From NCBI GenBank assembly GCA_028706895.1, contig JAQTVG010000004.1:1-21124 (forward strand): a stretch of 21,124 nt of DNA. Reading direction: 5' to 3'. Below the pieces are notes generated by a model. It worked only from the letters and a program-made list of their open reading frames with translations. It was not told the origin of the DNA and made no database searches. A program made the position numbers and the translations under genes. Shown in pieces: positions 1-7,203 of this stretch (positions within the stretch are counted from its first letter, which is position 1; every line of letters begins with the position of its first letter). This stretch comes from Candidatus Omnitrophota bacterium (GTDB taxonomy: Bacteria > Omnitrophota > Gorgyraeia > Gygaellales > Profunditerraquicolaceae).

Positions 1-38
1 GGAAAGTCAGGTTAAAGCGGCTATTGCGCAGGAATGCC

Positions 39-725
39 TTATTCTATCTCAAATGATATAACTACATTAAAAGAAAGCTCGGGATAATCCAGCTCTTTGG
101 GGAAATTCGGGAAAGGCGAAGCTTCTTTGATGCTTCTTAAGGCGATTTCCCTCAAATATGGGCTGGGAGAAGACTTCTCTTCTACCAGCCGCACTGTTTT
201 CAAAGAACCTTGCGCCAATATCAAGAAGGAAAGGTAGACATCCCCTACTTCGGAACGGGTATAACTCTGATAAGCTGCGCGCCTAATTTTTTCGCGCACT
301 ATTTGATAATAGCTTATATATGAAGGATTATTGATTTTTTCCAGGTCTACCGGCGGAAGGCTTATTTTCTTTCTTACGGCGATAATATCGGGTTTTCCGA
401 ATACGGGTTTAGTAAAAAGATTTGACCGGGCAGCTACCTGGTTATTCGGCTTAAAAATATTCTCCTTATCAATAAACGGCGCAGGGTTCATCTTTGTAGT
501 TATGACTTTGGCTGACAGGTCAATATATGGGTCATTTTTCGGCAGCGCCACCTTCGGGTATTCCCTTGCCAGCCGGGCGCCCTTTAAATAACTTACTTCT
601 AAAACAGTTTTCTTGTTTTGCTTGGGCAGGATGCCCAGGTTAAAGTGGGGATTTTGGGACAGAATAACGCCGTGCGTGCACAGCGATACCACAAAGGCGA
701 TTTGAAACGCTTTCTCGGAAAACAT
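39..725 (-). CDS. tonB: TonB-family energy transducer paired with the corrinoid receptor
   Basis: A 228-residue protein that should couple the inner-membrane proton motive force (through ExbB/ExbD, which are not in this window) to the outer-membrane receptor encoded just upstream. Seen: one N-terminal hydrophobic segment at about residues 7-21 with S14, C16, H18 and G19 in the spacing S-x-C-x-H-G. This matches the Ser/Cys/His pattern of the E. coli TonB transmembrane helix, whose Ser and His are needed for ExbB coupling. A proline- and lysine-containing linker follows, and a TonB C-terminal-type alpha/beta domain spans about residues 138-228. The linker is short and not strongly Pro-rich. The gene begins 24 bp after the btuB stop with no clear Shine-Dalgarno sequence, so it is probably co-transcribed with btuB. 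TonB identity is well supported; dedication to B12 uptake is inferred from position. Confidence 0.85.
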   Translation of the reverse strand: MFSEKAFQIAFVVSLCTHGVILSQNPHFNLGILPKQNKKTVLEVSYLKGARLAREYPKVALPKNDPYIDLSAKVITTKMNPAPFIDKENIFKPNNQVAARSNLFTKPVFGKPDIIAVRKKISLPPVDLEKINNPSYISYYQIVREKIRRAAYQSYTRSEVGDVYLSFLILAQGSLKTVRLVEEKSSPSPYLREIALRSIKEASPFPNFPKELDYPELSFNVVISFEIE

Positions 726-749
726 AGTTATTATATTAGCACATTTTTT

Positions 750-2594
750 TTAAAAGTCCAACTTCATCCCGTTAGTAATGGAAAAACCCGGCATGGGGTA
801 GCCGAATTGAACCTGGTATTTTCTGTTTAAAAGGTTGTCTATGTACATAAAATAGGTTAAACCATTTTTGAATTTCTTTGATCCGCTTAAACCAAAAATA
901 AAAAAGCCTTTTACCTTGGTTGTGTTCGCGGCATCATTATATCTTATGCCCGTGAACTGGCTCTTTAATTCAAATACCAGGCCGTTATGGTCATTATATT
1001 TTAAGGCGGCATCAATTTTATTCTCCGGCTGGTAAACAAGGTATTTATGGCTCTTATTATCTATGGCCCTTAAAAATGTGTAGTTAAGATTCAAATTGAA
1101 TTTATCGGAAAGATATATTTTATTTTCAAGTTCTATCCCCTGTATTGTCGCGCTACTGACATTATCCGGCCGCCATACCCCGCTTCCGTCATCAGACCAC
1201 TGTATCAGCTGGCTGTAATTGCTATAATAATAAGTCAGGCCTGAAGTAAGGTATTTGTTTATATTTGCTTCCATGCCTAATTCCCCGGTGACTCCTTCTT
1301 CCGGTTTTAAATTAGGGTTGCCTTTTGCCCAGCCCTCATCCGGCCAATACAAATCATTAAACGTAGGCGCGCGGAATGACCTGCTGACTAAACCGTGAAA
1401 TTTTATATTCCTATTAAAGGTATACAGGAAATCAAGGTTAGGGCTGATTTGCGTGCCAAAGTTTGAATAATCATCAACCCTGGCGCCAAAATTAACTTTA
1501 AGGTTCTTAAGCAAATCCAGGTGGTTTTGCAGGTATCCTGCGGTGACGGTATAATGATGCTTTGCGCTTGAGGTGCTGTTATTCATATTGTTTACATAGT
1601 TAAATCCGCACACCAAGCCGTAAGCATCTAATAACTGCTTGTTGAACTGCAGGTCAAAGCCCCTTACTATTGTAGTATGGGTATCTTTGGTATAAGTTGA
1701 AGAATTCTCCATAAATTCCAATCTATCGTAATTTTGGTAGGCCTTGGCAGCTAAAGCAGTTTTGGTATCCGGCTTGAAACTCCAGTCAAAATCAAAGAAA
1801 CGTTTTAGTGTATTCTGTTTGTCGTCGGGGTCAAAATTATATGTCGGGCCCGGGGTACCTAGCTTGGTAGTATAAAAACCGGAATTTAATTTTATATTAT
1901 TCTGGCTATTAAGGTCATACCCTAATTTAAGATTAGCGTCTTTGGCGCTCAAAGCGGAGTTAGGACGAAAACCTTCAGAGCTTTGGTATTCTCCGTTGAT
2001 AAGGTAGCTTAATTTTGAAATTTTTGCTCCATGAGACATACGCTCTATATAGGTCCTGGCGGTCCCAAAACTGGAGTAAAGTTCGGTTTTCTGGCCTTTT
2101 TCCGGAGGGTTTTTAGTTATAATATTGACAATACCCCCCATTGCCGAACTTCCGTAAAGGCCGGAACCCGGGCCATGCACAACCTCAATCCTGGCTATAT
2201 TATCTAAGGGTATTTCGCTTAAATCTACCGTTCCATCGCGGGGATTATTTATCGGCCTTCCATCCACCGAAACCAGCACCTGGGAAGCGGTTGAGCCGCG
2301 CATCCTGATGTTTTTAACAGCTCCTGGCCCGCCGTAATCACTCATATCAACTGAAGTAAGGGTTGTTAGGGCGTCGGCTAAATTTTGCGCGCCGCTTTTT
2401 TCTATTTCTCCTGAAGTGACCACATCCACCGTGCGGCCGACGCTTCCTGAAGATTCCTCTATCCTTGAAGGGGTAACCACGATTTTATCCAACTCAACGT
2501 CTTCTGCCCAGCAGGAATTTGATAAAATAAAAAGAAAAGCGCTTAAGAAAATAAGCGCATGTTTATTAATTCGTTTCATAACTGAAATTTTCAT
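750..2594 (-). CDS. btuB: BtuB-like TonB-dependent outer-membrane corrinoid receptor
   Basis: A 614-residue outer-membrane beta-barrel receptor for B12 or other corrinoids. Seen: a signal peptide with a likely cleavage after C28-W-A30, then a TonB box in the stretch ELDKIVVTPSR (about 34-44, compare DTLVVTA in BtuB). A plug domain follows at about residues 50-160 (NIRMRGS, VDGRPINNP, RIEVVHGPGSGLYGSSAMGG, IVNIIT). A long barrel ends in a C-terminal Phe, the usual BAM recognition residue. The start at 2594 is chosen because a strong GGGAGGAG lies directly upstream; a longer in-frame extension to 2630 would place that site inside the gene. The cobalamin riboswitch-like leader just upstream and the B12 operon context support corrinoid as substrate. 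Receptors of this family also take siderophores or sugars, so the substrate is an inference. Confidence 0.9.
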   Translation of the reverse strand: MKISVMKRINKHALIFLSAFLFILSNSCWAEDVELDKIVVTPSRIEESSGSVGRTVDVVTSGEIEKSGAQNLADALTTLTSVDMSDYGGPGAVKNIRMRGSTASQVLVSVDGRPINNPRDGTVDLSEIPLDNIARIEVVHGPGSGLYGSSAMGGIVNIITKNPPEKGQKTELYSSFGTARTYIERMSHGAKISKLSYLINGEYQSSEGFRPNSALSAKDANLKLGYDLNSQNNIKLNSGFYTTKLGTPGPTYNFDPDDKQNTLKRFFDFDWSFKPDTKTALAAKAYQNYDRLEFMENSSTYTKDTHTTIVRGFDLQFNKQLLDAYGLVCGFNYVNNMNNSTSSAKHHYTVTAGYLQNHLDLLKNLKVNFGARVDDYSNFGTQISPNLDFLYTFNRNIKFHGLVSRSFRAPTFNDLYWPDEGWAKGNPNLKPEEGVTGELGMEANINKYLTSGLTYYYSNYSQLIQWSDDGSGVWRPDNVSSATIQGIELENKIYLSDKFNLNLNYTFLRAIDNKSHKYLVYQPENKIDAALKYNDHNGLVFELKSQFTGIRYNDAANTTKVKGFFIFGLSGSKKFKNGLTYFMYIDNLLNRKYQVQFGYPMPGFSITNGMKLDF

Positions 2595-2611
2595 TTCTCC
2601 TCCCATGAGAA
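2595..2611 (-). promoter_or_regulatory. Strong btuB ribosome binding site inside a small hairpin
   Basis: On the minus strand the Shine-Dalgarno GGGAGGAG (2597-2604) sits two bases before the ATG at 2594 and decides that start. TTCTC (2607-2611) can pair with GAGAA (2595-2599) around a 7-base loop that contains most of the GGGAG. This 5-bp hairpin ends at the start codon. It could be the translational switch of the riboswitch just upstream. The pairing is seen; the regulatory role is inferred. Confidence 0.55.
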
Positions 2612-2620
2612 TACTTTCCA

Positions 2621-2725
2621 GGACAAGCAATAGACCGGGCTAAATTAGCATATATATGCTATATGCTAATAAATACCGTTGCAGGGCAGCAAAAGGAATT
2701 ACACCTTTATTTCCTCTGCCTATCC
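2621..2725 (-). promoter_or_regulatory. Second, compact cobalamin riboswitch-like element upstream of btuB
   Basis: The minus strand shows the conserved cobalamin riboswitch core. GGAAA is followed by AAAGGTGTAATTCCTTT, which forms a 5-bp hairpin (2692-2696 with 2704-2708) carrying the GGTGNAANNCC signature. GCTGCCCTGCAACGGTA comes next, matching the GCNGNCCCGCAACNGTA region. An AT-rich hairpin follows (10-bp arms 2644-2653 and 2661-2670), in the position of the P6 arm. A closing helix P1 can form between GGATAGGCA (2717-2725) and TGCTTGTCC (2621-2629): nine pairs, two of them G-U. The B12-box segment (2627-2640) is divergent. The element is only about 105 nt, like the short class II-type riboswitches. 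There is no T-tract after it, which suggests translational control. Its 5' strand overlaps the last codons of the upstream PP-loop gene. Confidence 0.75.
2644..2670. repeat. AT-rich inverted repeat with internal tandem heptamer
   Basis: ATTAGCATAT (2644-2653) and ATATGCTAAT (2661-2670) are perfect 10-bp inverted arms around a 7-base spacer. The spacer itself repeats ATATGCT, giving ATATGCT twice in tandem at 2654-2667. The best explanation is the P6-type arm of the riboswitch above. A DNA operator is an alternative reading. Confidence 0.7.
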
Positions 2726-3372
2726 GGATTTACTGTTAAAAACCAATGATTATCTTTTAATGCCTTTTTCCCGGTGATAAACCTGACCGGATTTTTAAAA
2801 ATGGGGCCGTCGTAAACAAAGGTATGGAATTCACCTTTTTCTCCGCATAAGTCAATATTCCCCATTTTCTTGAACTCTTTTATAAGGCCGGAATTTACTT
2901 CGCGGCCAAGCCACTCCTTTCCCAGGAGCTCTTTCCTGGTAGATACTATTATCGCTTTAAACCCTTTTTTGATAATTTCATTTGCCAATTCTTCCGTGCC
3001 TTTACCCCATAAAGGCATAACCGGCCTTACTTTTATTTTCTTACAAACCTTATCTATCCAATCTTTGTGTTCCTTTAGATAAATATCGCCAAATACAATT
3101 CCTTCTATGCCCTCGTTTTTCTTTAGTTTTAAAATCAAGGCTATGAAGTCCTTTTCATAGTCTTTGCCGGACATCGCTTTTTGTAAAAAATTAATCCCCG
3201 TCATTTCCGCCTGCTTGCGGATAATTTTAGCTGATAAACCATGAGATACTGAGTATTTCCCGTCGGGGCTTGTGAAATTCAAAAGGGAACTTATTTTATG
3301 CCCGTTTAATTTAGCTTTGTAACACGCAAGACAGCTATCTTTACCTGCACTCCATAAAGCGGCTACCCTCAT
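2707..3372 (-). CDS. Dph6/COG2102-type PP-loop ATP pyrophosphatase in the B12 operon
   Basis: A 221-residue adenine-nucleotide alpha-hydrolase of the diphthine-ammonia ligase (Dph6, MJ0570-like) family. Seen: the PP-loop SAGKDS at residues 8-13 (family form SGGKDS), FGDI at 94-97, and the family C-terminal signature CGEKGEFHTFV at 176-186 followed by YDGPIFK. Known family members adenylate a carboxylate and amidate it with ammonium. Bacteria have no diphthamide on EF-G, so another substrate is expected. The start codon overlaps the cobQ stop by one base behind a G-rich ribosome site, so it is translationally coupled to cobQ and lies within the B12 operon. I infer a role in corrinoid side-chain or precursor amidation; that is a hypothesis. 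Family membership is secure, the function is not. Confidence 0.85.
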   Translation of the reverse strand: MRVAALWSAGKDSCLACYKAKLNGHKISSLLNFTSPDGKYSVSHGLSAKIIRKQAEMTGINFLQKAMSGKDYEKDFIALILKLKKNEGIEGIVFGDIYLKEHKDWIDKVCKKIKVRPVMPLWGKGTEELANEIIKKGFKAIIVSTRKELLGKEWLGREVNSGLIKEFKKMGNIDLCGEKGEFHTFVYDGPIFKNPVRFITGKKALKDNHWFLTVNPDRQRK

Positions 3373-4877
3373 TATCCCCCCTTTAAAATCTTACGCAGCA
3401 GTTTCATATTGGTATTCTCTCTTACCAATTTTGCAAGCTTATCAATTTCTTCATCCACATTAAAAGCCGTTGTTTTAGTTAATGGCGGCAGCCTTTTATC
3501 CCGCCTTATTTTATTTAAAAAATACCTCCTGAATATATCGCTGTCAAATACCCCATGGATGTATGTGCCCCAGATATTCCCTTTTCTGACGGCCGCTCCA
3601 TCAAAGCTTTCTGTCTTTTTCCCCTGGCGTTCAATAATCCTGAAGACAGGCCCATATTCCTTAAGGCTCTTTGTCCTGCCATGGCGGATCTCGTAACCAT
3701 AAACCCGTAATCCGGATTTTATTTCTTCTGCTTTCACTTGAGAAAGAATCTTCTCTTTTTTAAAATCAGTGGCTATTTCCAAAACCCCCAAGCCGTCAAT
3801 TTCTTTCTGTCTTGATTCTATTCCCGCGGCATCGCGTATTTTCCTGCCCAGTATTTGAAAACCGCCGCAAATACCGATTACGGTAATTTTAGGGGTGCCT
3901 CTAATTACTGCAATAATTTTGTCCGATAATCCTGATTTTCTTAAATAAGTAAGGTCCGCGAAAGTATTCTTTGTCCCGGGGATAATTATTACATCAGGAT
4001 TAGCCAGCTCCGCGGGTTTATTTATATAACGTAAGTTTACATCGGGTTCTCTTTCCAAGGGGTCAAAGTCGGTAAAATTAGATATATGCGGAAGGTATAT
4101 TACATTTATATTAAGCCTCTTGGGTAGGTGCGGTTTATTTCTTAGGGGATAATCCAGGGGGACGGAATCTTCTTCGGGGATGAATATATCCTTATAATAC
4201 GGGATAACTCCCAGGACTTTTACGCCTGTCCTCTTTTCCAGAAAATCTATTCCTCCTTTTAAAAGAGCGATATCTCCGCGAAATTTGTTGATGATAAATC
4301 CTTTTATCATCTTCCGTTCTTCTTTATCCAGTAACTCCAGCGTCCCGACAAACGACGCAAATACCCCGCCCTTATCTATGTCGCCTACCAGGATCACAGG
4401 CGCCTTGGCGAATTTAGCCATTTTCATGTTAACAATATCATGCGATTTCAAATTTATTTCCGCAGGGCTGCCGGCCCCTTCTATAACCGCAACTTCGTAT
4501 TCACAAGAGAGCCTTTTAAAAGATTCCTTTACGGTTGCGGATAATTTGCTTTTATACCTTACGTAATTCTGCGCGTTCATATTCCCAACGGGCTTACCCT
4601 GAACGATTATTTGCGCTTTGATATCGCTGGACGGCTTTATTAGAACCGGGTTCATATCTGTAGTTGGTTCTATCCGGCAAGCCTGCGCCTGGACCGCCTG
4701 CGCGCGCCCTATCTCGCCGCCCTCTTTAGTAACAAAAGAATTTAAAGCCATGTTTTGCGCCTTAAAAGGGCAAACCTTATAGCCGTCCTGTAAAAAAACC
4801 CTGCAGAGGGCAGAGACAATTACGCTCTTGCCTACCCCTGAGCCTGTTCCGCAAATTTGTAATGCCCTGGCTTCCAT
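3372..4877 (-). CDS. cobQ: Cobyric acid synthase CobQ
   Basis: A 501-residue enzyme, the usual length, that amidates four side chains of adenosylcobyrinic a,c-diamide with ATP and glutamine to give adenosylcobyric acid. Seen: an N-terminal dethiobiotin synthetase-like ATP-binding domain with GTGSGVGKS at 10-18 and PFKAQNMALNSF at 37-48, and VIEGAGSP near 131. A class I glutamine amidotransferase domain carries the nucleophile C337 in GICGGFQILG and the catalytic H441 in YIHGVFD. Its start overlaps the cobS stop by one base. Because CobQ acts before nucleotide-loop assembly, this cluster is more than pure cobinamide salvage. It may finish corrin made elsewhere or taken up as an incomplete corrinoid. 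The assignment is firm. Confidence 0.95.
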   Translation of the reverse strand: MEARALQICGTGSGVGKSVIVSALCRVFLQDGYKVCPFKAQNMALNSFVTKEGGEIGRAQAVQAQACRIEPTTDMNPVLIKPSSDIKAQIIVQGKPVGNMNAQNYVRYKSKLSATVKESFKRLSCEYEVAVIEGAGSPAEINLKSHDIVNMKMAKFAKAPVILVGDIDKGGVFASFVGTLELLDKEERKMIKGFIINKFRGDIALLKGGIDFLEKRTGVKVLGVIPYYKDIFIPEEDSVPLDYPLRNKPHLPKRLNINVIYLPHISNFTDFDPLEREPDVNLRYINKPAELANPDVIIIPGTKNTFADLTYLRKSGLSDKIIAVIRGTPKITVIGICGGFQILGRKIRDAAGIESRQKEIDGLGVLEIATDFKKEKILSQVKAEEIKSGLRVYGYEIRHGRTKSLKEYGPVFRIIERQGKKTESFDGAAVRKGNIWGTYIHGVFDSDIFRRYFLNKIRRDKRLPPLTKTTAFNVDEEIDKLAKLVRENTNMKLLRKILKGG

Positions 4878-5614
4878 TATATCGTCAGAATAACAATAGA
4901 TAACAAGACAACCGTTTCATTTATTTCGCATAAAGCGCCCAACGTATCCCCGGTTATCCCGCCAATCTTATTACTAATAAATTTACCTGCCAGGTAACTG
5001 GCAATCGCTGTTATTATAAAAACTATTACCCCGTCAATGCTCCATAATAGAAACACGCAAATCAGCGCGATTATGGTGGCTAAAATAAATATTTTAGAAT
5101 TTATCCCCTGAATAAAAACTTTTGCTTTGCCTTCTTTGCGCGCGTAAGGAAATAAAAATATTGTAAAGACCATAGACCACCTGCTTAATACGCACATCAA
5201 AAATAATGCGGTTATTTTTGAAGGCGCGCCTATGGAAGAAAAAAAGGAAATTTTTAATAATATTACGCTTATTAACGCAAGGACTCCCATTACGCCGATA
5301 TGAGAATCGCGCATGATTACAAGCATATCTTCCTTATTCTTTCTGCTCAAGAAGGCATCGGCAGTATCAGCCAGGCCATCCAGATGTATCCCGCCGGTGA
5401 GAATTGCCAGTGAAATAACCAGGATAATATTCACGGGAAACCCTCTAAAACCTAAATTAGAAAACAGGATATTTATCCCGAATAACGCCAACCCCAGCAA
5501 TAATCCGACTACCGGAAAATAGGACATGGATCCGGATAGCTTGCGCTCATCCATATCTTTAATCTTAACAGGAACAATGGTCAGAAATTGAACGGCTGAC
5601 AGGAATTCTTTCAT
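4877..5614 (-). CDS. cobS: Adenosylcobinamide-GDP ribazoletransferase (cobalamin synthase)
   Basis: A 245-residue integral membrane enzyme that joins adenosylcobinamide-GDP with alpha-ribazole or its 5'-phosphate, the last step of cobalamin assembly. Seen: several hydrophobic segments, with the family's acidic motif GGIHLDGLADTADAF at 74-88 and the downstream KEDMLVIMRDSHIGVMG at 94-110. Length matches the family (about 250). It overlaps cobT by four bases (ATGA), giving translational coupling. Its partners CobU, CobT and the CobC-type phosphatase are all in the same operon. High certainty. Confidence 0.95.
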   Translation of the reverse strand: MKEFLSAVQFLTIVPVKIKDMDERKLSGSMSYFPVVGLLLGLALFGINILFSNLGFRGFPVNIILVISLAILTGGIHLDGLADTADAFLSRKNKEDMLVIMRDSHIGVMGVLALISVILLKISFFSSIGAPSKITALFLMCVLSRWSMVFTIFLFPYARKEGKAKVFIQGINSKIFILATIIALICVFLLWSIDGVIVFIITAIASYLAGKFISNKIGGITGDTLGALCEINETVVLLSIVILTI

Positions 5615-6672
5615 TTATCGCTTCTTTCCGATACGCCTGCGCTTTTAAATGTAGCCATCTGGGTTAATATTTTAACTGCGGCTTCAACAATACCGATAGC
5701 CAGGGCAGCTCCTGTGCCCTCGCCTAACCTTAGGTTCAAATCCAATAATGGCGTAAGGCCAAGGTGGCTTAAAATAATTTTATGCCCTCTTTCTACTGAA
5801 CAATGCCCGGCAATAAGGTATTCTTTGACCTTTGGCTCAATATGGCAGGCTATTAATGCGGCGCTGCCTGAAATAAAACCGTCTATCACTACAGGCGTTT
5901 TTCTAGCAGCTGCTGCTAAAATTACCCCGGCCAGGCCCCCGATTTCAAAACCACCTACTTTAGATAAAACATCAACAGCATCTTTCGAATCAGGTTTATT
6001 AATTTCCAAAGATTTTTTTACAATCCTGATTTTATTCTCCAGCCCCTTTTCATTAATCCCCGCGCCTTTACCGGTAACTTCTTCAGCCGGCCTCTTCGTA
6101 AAAGAAGCGGTTATGGCGCTGGCAGCAGTTGTATTGCCGATACCCATCTCGCCTGTTCCGATAATATCAATGCCTTTTTTAAATTCCTCTTCAAATATTT
6201 CAATTCCTGATTCAATGGCCCGCACCGCTTCGGTTCTTGGCATCGCCGGGCCCTTTGCCATATTCCTGGTCCCGCAATTCACCTTTTTAATCAATAAATT
6301 CGGGTGGGGTTTTAATTCCGCGGCTACTCCTAAATCCGCCACTACTACCCTTGCGCCCACATGCTTTGCTAAAACATTTATGCCGGCGCCGCCTGCCAGA
6401 AAATTGTAGACCATCTGAGCGGTTACTTCTTTGGGGTAAGCGCTGACACCCTCTTCTGTGACGCCGTGGTCAGCCGCAAGCGTAAATATGACCTTATTTT
6501 TTAATTCAGGGCTTTCTTTCCCGGTTATACCGGTAACAAGCTTGGCCAGTCCTTCTAAATGCCCCAGGCTCCCCAAAGGTTTAGTGAGGTTATCCAGCCT
6601 TTCTTGTGTTAAGCTCATAAGCTGCCTATCAATAGCGCTGATATTCTTGACAGTTTCGTTTATCTTATCCAT
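5611..6672 (-). CDS. cobT: Nicotinate-nucleotide-dimethylbenzimidazole phosphoribosyltransferase
   Basis: A 353-residue cytosolic enzyme that transfers phosphoribose from nicotinate mononucleotide to the lower-ligand base, making alpha-ribazole phosphate. Seen: the family motif GTGEMGIGNTTAASAI in the middle of the protein, TGKGAGI further on, and RLGEGTGAALA at the C-terminus with the probable catalytic base E318 (equivalent to E317 of Salmonella CobT). A short tail of about 20 residues follows. The gene starts 4 bp after cobU. No BluB or other benzimidazole synthesis gene is present here, so the lower-ligand base may be imported or made elsewhere. Confidence 0.95.
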   Translation of the reverse strand: MDKINETVKNISAIDRQLMSLTQERLDNLTKPLGSLGHLEGLAKLVTGITGKESPELKNKVIFTLAADHGVTEEGVSAYPKEVTAQMVYNFLAGGAGINVLAKHVGARVVVADLGVAAELKPHPNLLIKKVNCGTRNMAKGPAMPRTEAVRAIESGIEIFEEEFKKGIDIIGTGEMGIGNTTAASAITASFTKRPAEEVTGKGAGINEKGLENKIRIVKKSLEINKPDSKDAVDVLSKVGGFEIGGLAGVILAAAARKTPVVIDGFISGSAALIACHIEPKVKEYLIAGHCSVERGHKIILSHLGLTPLLDLNLRLGEGTGAALAIGIVEAAVKILTQMATFKSAGVSERSDK

Positions 6673-6676
6673 ATTT

Positions 6677-7195
6677 TTATCCTTTTATTTTCGTTGGAAT
6701 GCCCGATACCATAAAAAATACTTCATCGGATTTTCCGGCAACAAGCTGATTTACCTTGCCGGCAATATCCCTGAAATCCCTTCCAAGCTTCGTATTTGGG
6801 ACAATGCCTAAGCCGACTTCGTTAGAAACAATAATAGCTTTACCATTAATTTTCTTCAGAACAGCCAAAATGTTGTTAACCTCATTTACGATTGTCTCTT
6901 CTTTTAGGCCCTTAAGCATAAGGTTTGATACAAGCAAGGTAAGGCAATCCATCAAGACTACCGGAAATTTAACCTTGAATTTATCTAACAGGTCAGCTAC
7001 CTTATAGGGCTCTTCAAAGGTCTGCCAGCCTTGAGGCCTTATTTTCTTATGCAACTTAATGCGTTCGGCCATTTCTTTGTCAAGCGCCTGGCATGTGGCG
7101 ATAAAAACGACTTTTTTATGTTTTTTTGCCAGTTCCAAAGCGTAGGTACTCTTGCCGCTCCTTGCCCCCCCGAGAATAAATATAATCTTTCCCAT
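6677..7195 (-). CDS. cobU: Adenosylcobinamide kinase / adenosylcobinamide-phosphate guanylyltransferase
   Basis: A 172-residue bifunctional enzyme that phosphorylates adenosylcobinamide and then attaches GMP to give adenosylcobinamide-GDP. Seen: P-loop GGARSGKS at 9-16, the guanylylated histidine H49 in RIKLHKKIRPQGWQTFEEP, a Walker B-like VVLMDCLTLLVSNL, and VSNEVGLGIVP at about 122-132. These are the CobU landmarks, and length matches the family (about 180). GAGG lies six bases before the ATG, inside the 8-bp gap after the phosphatase gene. The archaeal-type CobY alternative is excluded by the RSGKS/His signature. Confidence 0.95.
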   Translation of the reverse strand: MGKIIFILGGARSGKSTYALELAKKHKKVVFIATCQALDKEMAERIKLHKKIRPQGWQTFEEPYKVADLLDKFKVKFPVVLMDCLTLLVSNLMLKGLKEETIVNEVNNILAVLKKINGKAIIVSNEVGLGIVPNTKLGRDFRDIAGKVNQLVAGKSDEVFFMVSGIPTKIKG

Positions 7196-7203
7196 TTAAT
7201 ACC

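Noticed and set aside
1..38. Minus-strand GCGCAATAGCCGCTTTAACC, which vaguely recalls a cobalamin riboswitch core
   Set aside because: The GGTGNAANNCC hairpin and B12 box are missing and the segment is cut by the window edge.
1..61. Possible end of a convergent plus-strand gene reading ESQVKAAIAQECLILSQMI then stop
   Set aside because: Only 19 codons are visible, another plus frame is also open, and no neighbour lies on that strand. It cannot be told from chance without the adjoining sequence.
2595..2630. Longer btuB reading frame starting at 2630
   Set aside because: It would put the strong GGGAGGAG inside the gene and add residues before a normal signal peptide.
2644..2670. AT-rich inverted repeat as a terminator for the B12 operon
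   Set aside because: The stem is nearly all A-T, has no T-tract, and fits better as a riboswitch arm.
5714..6409. 231-codon open frame on the plus strand
   Set aside because: It is antisense to cobT, has no ribosome site, and its composition is that of a reversed coding strand.
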